From: JAUILA01 sp964563925
GTDB lineage: Bacteria > Bacteroidota > Bacteroidia > Cytophagales > Cyclobacteriaceae
Direction: 5' to 3'
Length of the DNA stretch: 64,000 bases
Assembly: GCA_964563925.1 (NCBI GenBank)
Contig: CAZLZD010000014.1
Location: 1-64,000 of the forward strand
Of the stretch, positions 59,932 through 64,000 are shown one piece after another. Numbering within the stretch: the stretch's first letter is position 1; each line of letters opens with the position of its first letter. Below the pieces are notes generated by a model. That model searched no databases. It was not told the DNA's origin and was given only the letters and a program-made list of their open reading frames with translations. The position numbers and the translations under genes are program-made.

Positions 59932-61452
59932 ATGGAAAACAATCCTTTCAAACATTTCGGGAGTGATATACCCTCCGGGCTCGTCGTATTTTTAGTGGCG
60001 ATTCCCCTCTGTCTGGGTATCGCCCTGGCCTCAGGAGCCCCGCTGGTTTCCGGTCTGATCACCGGTATAGTCGGCGGTATCGTGGTAGGTGCCCTCAGTG
60101 GATCGCACGTCAGTGTCAGTGGTCCGGCTGCCGGCCTTACGGTGATCGTCCTGGATGCCATTACCGACCTCGGAACCTTCGAGGCATTTCTGGTGGCGGT
60201 TATCCTGGCCGGGATCATTCAGCTGGGACTGGGTATTGCCAAGGCAGGATTGATCTCCCATTATTTTCCTTCTTCTGTGATCAAAGGCATGCTTGCGGGT
60301 ATCGGGGTAATTCTTATCCTGAAACAAATACCCCATGCACTGGGCTTTGACCAGGATTACGAAGGCGACATCTCTTTTTTCCAGGCAGATGGTGAAAACA
60401 CGTTCAGTGAGATTGCCAAAGCCCTGGATTTCATGGAGCCGGCTGCTATAATCATATGTATTGTGTGTCTGGCTATCATGCTGTTCTGGGAGATTCCCGC
60501 AGTAAAACGCATGAAGTTATTCAGGATAGTCCCGGGCGGATTGCTCGCCGTATTTGCAGGTATCGGTATTAATGAGTACCTGATGGCCAATAACCCTGAG
60601 TGGGCGCTGGGATCAAGTCATCTGGTAAGGATCCCGGGTGATTTTCTGGGTGAATTATACCAACCCGATTTCTCCATCCTGACCAATATCAATCTGTATA
60701 TCACCGCCGTTACGATCGCGATTGTGGCGAGTCTGGAAACCCTGCTCAGCATTGAGGCAACGGACAAGCTCGACAAGTATAAACGAATCACTTCCACTAA
60801 CCGGGAATTGAGGGCCCAGGGGATTGGAAACATTGTCGCCGGCGCACTGGGCGGATTACCCATGACTTCGGTAATTATCCGGAGTTCTGCCAACATTGAC
60901 AGCGGAGCCCGCACCAAGATGTCGGCCATTATTCACGGTTTCCTGCTCTTCGGGTCCGTATTGCTGGTCCCGAATATTCTGAATATGATTCCCCTGTCCG
61001 CATTGGCAGCAATCCTGCTGCTCGTTGGGTACAAACTGGCTAAAATTCCTTTGTTCAAGCAAATGTACAGGCTGGGATGGGATCAGTTTCTGCCCTTCGT
61101 TATCACCATAGTAGGAATCCTGTTTACCGATCTGCTCAAAGGAATTGTGATAGGGATGCTGGTCTCCATCTTTTATATTCTCCGTAACAATTACCGGTCG
61201 GCCTATCACTTTGCAGAAAATTCCGATGGGGAGAATAAGCAAATAAAGATCACACTGGCCGAGGAAATGAGCTTCCTGAATAAGGGATCCATGCTGCAAA
61301 CACTGCGCAATATTCCGGATAATTCTTCGGTCGTTATTGATGGCAGCGGAACGAAAAACATAGATTATGACGTAATGGAGGTAATCGAAAACTTTAAAAA
61401 ATCGGCCGAAAACAGAAATATTCAGCTGGAAATAAAACACTTAAACATTTAA
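59932..61452 (+). CDS. SulP family anion transporter
   Basis: The 506-residue protein has the SulP membrane core of ten to twelve helices, with GLVVFLVAIPLCLGIALASG near residues 15-34, GSHVSVSGPAAGLTVIVLDA near 58-77, and ASLETLLSIEATDKLDKYKR near 265-284. The C-terminal about 80 residues form a divergent STAS domain (KITLAEEMSFLNKGSMLQTL). SulP proteins carry sulfate or bicarbonate; the adjacent carbonic anhydrase gene, 4 nt downstream, strongly favours bicarbonate here. Confidence 0.9.
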   Translation: MENNPFKHFGSDIPSGLVVFLVAIPLCLGIALASGAPLVSGLITGIVGGIVVGALSGSHVSVSGPAAGLTVIVLDAITDLGTFEAFLVAVILAGIIQLGLGIAKAGLISHYFPSSVIKGMLAGIGVILILKQIPHALGFDQDYEGDISFFQADGENTFSEIAKALDFMEPAAIIICIVCLAIMLFWEIPAVKRMKLFRIVPGGLLAVFAGIGINEYLMANNPEWALGSSHLVRIPGDFLGELYQPDFSILTNINLYITAVTIAIVASLETLLSIEATDKLDKYKRITSTNRELRAQGIGNIVAGALGGLPMTSVIIRSSANIDSGARTKMSAIIHGFLLFGSVLLVPNILNMIPLSALAAILLLVGYKLAKIPLFKQMYRLGWDQFLPFVITIVGILFTDLLKGIVIGMLVSIFYILRNNYRSAYHFAENSDGENKQIKITLAEEMSFLNKGSMLQTLRNIPDNSSVVIDGSGTKNIDYDVMEVIENFKKSAENRNIQLEIKHLNI

Positions 61453-61456
61453 GTCA

Positions 61457-62083
61457 ATGAAAGAATACCAAAACCTTATAGAAAATAACGCCGCGGTTGT
61501 CCGCGAAAAACTTGCGAAAGACCCGGCATTTTATGAAAAAATAGCAAAAGGCCAGCAGCCTAAATTTTTGTGGATCGGATGTTCCGACAGCCGGGTTCCT
61601 GCCAATGAAGTCACCGGCACGGAAGCCGGCGACATCTTCGTACACAGAAATATCGCCAACCTTGTGAACAATACCGACCTCAACCTGATGAGTGTGCTTG
61701 CCTATGCGGTAGGGGTACTCAAGGTTGACCATGTCATTGTATGCGGTCATTACGGATGCGGTGGTGTGCACGCCGCTATGTCGCACCAGGATGTGGGCAT
61801 CATAAACAAATGGGTCCGCGACATTAAGGATACCTATGCGAAAAACTGGGATGACCTGAAAGACCTGAGCGAGGATGAGCGGTTTACACGAATGGTTGAA
61901 CTTAATGTCAAGGAGCAGGTAAGCAACCTGGCCAAATCCACCATTATGCAGCGTGAATGGAAAGAGCGCGAAGTGCACATTCACGGGTGGGTGTATGACC
62001 TTAAAACCGGACTGATAAATGACCTGGGACTCGATGTGACCAATGCAGACGGATTGCCCGCAGTTTATCACCTGGATGTCTGA
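61457..62083 (+). CDS. Beta-carbonic anhydrase
   Basis: The 208-residue cytoplasmic enzyme interconverts CO2 and bicarbonate. Zinc ligands are visible: C42 and D44 (WIGCSDSRVPANEVTG), H98 and C101 (VCGHYGCGGV). The clade looks like the larger plant/E. coli type. It is coupled to the SulP gene, so the pair probably handles bicarbonate supply for carboxylation. Confidence 0.95.
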   Translation: MKEYQNLIENNAAVVREKLAKDPAFYEKIAKGQQPKFLWIGCSDSRVPANEVTGTEAGDIFVHRNIANLVNNTDLNLMSVLAYAVGVLKVDHVIVCGHYGCGGVHAAMSHQDVGIINKWVRDIKDTYAKNWDDLKDLSEDERFTRMVELNVKEQVSNLAKSTIMQREWKEREVHIHGWVYDLKTGLINDLGLDVTNADGLPAVYHLDV

Positions 62084-62109
62084 AAACTAAAAACTGGCAT
62101 TCATTTTGA

Positions 62110-62142
62110 TCCTTCTTGTATGAAACCATACAAACAAGGAGG
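62110..62142 (+). promoter_or_regulatory. Hairpin that can mask the Shine-Dalgarno sequence of the DUF4251 gene
   Basis: TCCTT (62110-62114) and TTGTATG (62116-62122) pair with CATACAA (62127-62133) and AAGGA (62136-62140). The second strand overlaps AGGAGG (62137-62142), an unusually strong Shine-Dalgarno for this window, 5 bases before the ATG at 62148. Translation may therefore be structure-controlled. Confidence 0.5.
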
Positions 62143-62147
62143 ATAAA

Positions 62148-62699
62148 ATGAAAAATGTGCTGACAGCAATCGTGATGATGGCCTTTCTCTGCGTTTCCAC
62201 GGGGATAATGGCGCAGGAAAAAAGTGACAGAAAAGCACGCAAAGAGGCGAAAAAAGCCGAATATATTGACAACCTGGAAACGTTCAGTGATTGGGTCGAT
62301 TCCCGCGAGTTTGTGATCCTGACCAATAGTATGACCGGAAGGAACGGAAGCATTTATAATTTGCACCCCACGGTCAATTTTATTGAGGTGGATGGCAACC
62401 GTATCCTGATCCAGACGGCAAATCCGTCAGGGATAGGATTAAACGGACTTGGCGGGGTGACCACTCAGGGCCGTATCAGCCAGATCAGGGTGTTTGAGAA
62501 TGAAAATGATGAGCCGATCAGTATGCTGATCCATTTTACCACTCCGGCACTGGGAACGGCCAACATGACTGTCCATGTGAACGGAGACGGGAATGCAACG
62601 GCATTTCTTCGTGGAAACTGGGGCCGGCAGGTCACATTCCGCGGGGAATTCAGCCAGACAGACAGTGCGGTCACCTATAAAGGCATGCAACATTTATAA
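62148..62699 (+). CDS. DUF4251 domain secreted protein
   Basis: The 183-residue protein has a signal peptide (MMAFLCVSTGIMAQ), a highly charged linker (RKARKEAKKAEY), and the DUF4251 domain with SREFVILTNSMTGRNGS near 49, NFIEVDGNRILIQTA near 75, and GVTTQGRISQIRVFENE near 103. The function is unknown; such proteins are common Bacteroidota periplasmic proteins. A strong SD and hairpin precede it, and a terminator follows. Confidence 0.88.
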   Translation: MKNVLTAIVMMAFLCVSTGIMAQEKSDRKARKEAKKAEYIDNLETFSDWVDSREFVILTNSMTGRNGSIYNLHPTVNFIEVDGNRILIQTANPSGIGLNGLGGVTTQGRISQIRVFENENDEPISMLIHFTTPALGTANMTVHVNGDGNATAFLRGNWGRQVTFRGEFSQTDSAVTYKGMQHL

Positions 62700-62720
62700 G
62701 TCTGATCGTTAACCAATGCG

Positions 62721-62755
62721 AAGGCCATGAACTTTTTCAAGCTTCATGGCCTTTT
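62721..62755 (+). terminator. Intrinsic terminator after the DUF4251 gene
   Basis: AAGGCCATGAA (62721-62731) pairs perfectly with TTCATGGCCTT (62743-62753) and is followed by a T run. Confidence 0.9.
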
Positions 62756-62877
62756 GTATTTATAATCCAGCCCCCGCATTTAACAATAAAACACATATGA
62801 AACTTACTTTTCGTTTTCAAAACAGTCGGTTATGTGTAAATTAGTTTGTGGAATTGTGTTGAAAAATCTTTAGGCCC

Positions 62878-64000
62878 ATGCGTAAGTCTCTGAAAACCCA
62901 TTTATATCTTCCCGCCCTGCTGATTGTGATCACGCTGATCTCGGCAGTAACTATTTCCAATGATGACCGGTATTTCGCCATAGCGAGAAACCTCGACATC
63001 TTTGCCACACTCTACAAGGAAGTTAACGCCTTATACGTGGATGAAGTCAACCCCAATGAGATTATCCGAACAGGCATCGATGCCATGCTTTCCTCCCTTG
63101 ACCCCTACACCAATTACATCCCCGAAGATGATATTGAGGAGTTCAGGACACAGAGTACCGGGCAATACGGTGGTATCGGCGCCGTAACAGGTATGATCGG
63201 TGACCGCCTGATGGTGGTAATGGTCATGGAAGGGTATACCGCTGAAATGAACGGATTGAAAATCGGGGATCAGATCACCCATATCAATGGGGTGGACATA
63301 CGCGAAATGTCACGTGAGGAATCCAATCAACTCATGAAAGGTGAAAGCGGGAAGCCCATTTCATTGAAGGTCAAACGATACGGTCAGCCCGATTTGCTTA
63401 CCCTCAGCTTCAAGCGTGAGAAGGTCAAGATAAGTAATGTCCCCTACTACGGGATGGTCTCGGAGAATGTCGGCCTGGTGAAGCTTACCGAGTTTACGAT
63501 GCAGGCGGGCAGGGAAGTAAGCAATGCAGTGGAGGAGCTGAAAAAACGCGGAGCCACAGGGATCATTCTTGACTTACGCGGAAATCCGGGAGGACTTCTC
63601 ATCGAGGCGGTGAATACCTCCAATGTATTTATCCCCAAGGATAAGGAAGTTGTTTCCACTCGCGGGAAGGTAGAGTCAAATAATCAGACCTACCACACCC
63701 TTAATTCACCGGTAGATACCGATATACCGCTGGCGGTACTGATAAACAGCGGCAGTGCCTCCGCTTCGGAAATCGTGGCGGGCACCATTCAGGACTATGA
63801 CCGCGGTGTGATTATCGGGCAAAAATCCTTTGGGAAGGGACTTGTGCAAATCAGCAGGGACCTCTCCTATAATGCGCAGCTAAAAGTCACCACTGCAAAA
63901 TATTATACTCCCAGCGGACGATGCATTCAGGCACTGGATTATTCTCACAGAAATGAAGACGGCAGCATCGGCAAGATTCCCGACAGCCTCAAATCTGAAT
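62878..64000 (+). CDS. S41 family C-terminal processing protease (partial)
   Basis: The frame runs off the right edge with 374 codons visible. An N-terminal anchor (LPALLIVITLISAVTI) precedes an N-terminal helical part, a PDZ domain (about 95-175, with GGIGAVTGMIGDRLMVVMVM) and the S41 catalytic domain with LVKLTEFTMQAGREVSNAV and ILDLRGNPGGLL. The Ser nucleophile lies in NSGSASASEIVAG, and the Lys in GQKSFGKGLVQ. It processes periplasmic or membrane protein tails. ATG 62878 is supported by the downstream signal anchor. Confidence 0.94.
   Translation, partial: MRKSLKTHLYLPALLIVITLISAVTISNDDRYFAIARNLDIFATLYKEVNALYVDEVNPNEIIRTGIDAMLSSLDPYTNYIPEDDIEEFRTQSTGQYGGIGAVTGMIGDRLMVVMVMEGYTAEMNGLKIGDQITHINGVDIREMSREESNQLMKGESGKPISLKVKRYGQPDLLTLSFKREKVKISNVPYYGMVSENVGLVKLTEFTMQAGREVSNAVEELKKRGATGIILDLRGNPGGLLIEAVNTSNVFIPKDKEVVSTRGKVESNNQTYHTLNSPVDTDIPLAVLINSGSASASEIVAGTIQDYDRGVIIGQKSFGKGLVQISRDLSYNAQLKVTTAKYYTPSGRCIQALDYSHRNEDGSIGKIPDSLKSE

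Larger units (their letters stand above)
1995..63469. other. Over-represented octamer GGAGAATG on both strands
   Basis: Reading by eye gives at least 22 plus-strand copies (starts 5918, 7179, 13937, 14692, 16299, 23341, 25273, 25587, 25608, 26660, 29141, 36500, 39389, 40242, 40777, 43440, 47124, 47325, 48033, 53821, 53968, 63462). There are 13 minus-strand copies (1995, 5307, 10117, 14181, 27930, 32619, 33837, 38257, 40364, 42274, 49429, 50959, 51271). About two would be expected for any octamer in 128 kb of strand. About 25 are co-oriented with the gene they lie in. Confidence 0.8.

Overview
The window is chromosomal DNA of a Bacteroidota bacterium with moderate GC content. Supporting evidence is the SusC-like TonB receptor paired with a DUF4249 lipoprotein, other Bacteroidota-restricted families (DUF6503, DUF4251, the FdhD-linked DUF7009 type), the transcarbamylase of the N-acyl-ornithine type, and promoters that fit the Bacteroidota TTTG / TAnnTTTG pattern. 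The order or genus cannot be resolved from this sequence. Genes are tightly packed, with many ATGA-type start/stop overlaps. No insertion sequence, prophage, CRISPR array or rRNA operon is visible.

Layout. 0-2.1 kb: the tail of a LamG-like gene, then a phenylacetyl-CoA epoxygenase cluster (paaB-paaC-paaD) whose expected paaA is missing or cut short. 2.1-7.4 kb: a lipoprotein, then a coupled alkane hydroxylase (alkB)-TonB receptor-DUF4249 operon. 7.4-16.5 kb: a near-complete arginine operon (GNAT acyltransferase, argG, argC, proC, argD, argF', argB, argE, argH) preceded by a promoter and a 35-codon arginine-rich leader ORF. 16.5-19.3 kb: a TPR protein and a YdeP-type molybdoenzyme. 19.5-21.4 kb: creD behind two matched palindromic operators, and a small lipoprotein. 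21.5-27.0 kb: a sulfur assimilation operon (ferredoxin, metZ, sulfite reductase with a HEPN-like tail, two siroheme genes). It is preceded by a SAM-I class riboswitch and a 27-codon ORF with six consecutive Cys codons, and it is interrupted by a 30-codon Cys-rich ORF followed by an intrinsic terminator. 27.0-29.9 kb: a one-carbon/formate group (fhs, fdhD, DUF7009). 30-38.5 kb: housekeeping genes, including an RRM protein and a phoH-GNAT-comEC-enoyl-CoA hydratase-recQ operon. 38.6-41.7 kb: a SAM hydrolase pair, a GH43-like lipoprotein and an Fpg-like glycosylase. 41.9 kb: tRNA-Leu(CAA) and a repeat-rich gene-poor stretch. 42-49.9 kb: an orphan DUF4249 gene, gamma-glutamyltransferase, a PadR-regulated permease and an AraC regulator. 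50-57 kb: a TerB-like protein, an MFS transporter, and an acetate uptake/activation set (DUF4212, SSS symporter, acs). 57-64 kb: nitroreductase, pirin, SulP plus carbonic anhydrase, DUF4251, and the start of an S41 protease.

The strongest candidates for undescribed biology are as follows. (1) The sulfur operon leader stacks a SAM riboswitch on a poly-cysteine leader peptide, with a second Cys-rich ORF and terminator inside the operon; this looks like layered SAM and cysteine sensing. (2) An arginine-rich leader ORF, nearly leaderless, precedes the arginine operon. (3) The octamer GGAGAATG occurs at least 35 times on both strands (about 2 expected by chance), in more than one reading frame; it may be a Chi-like or other genome-maintenance signal. 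All functional readings are inferences from sequence alone; no search or folding program was run.
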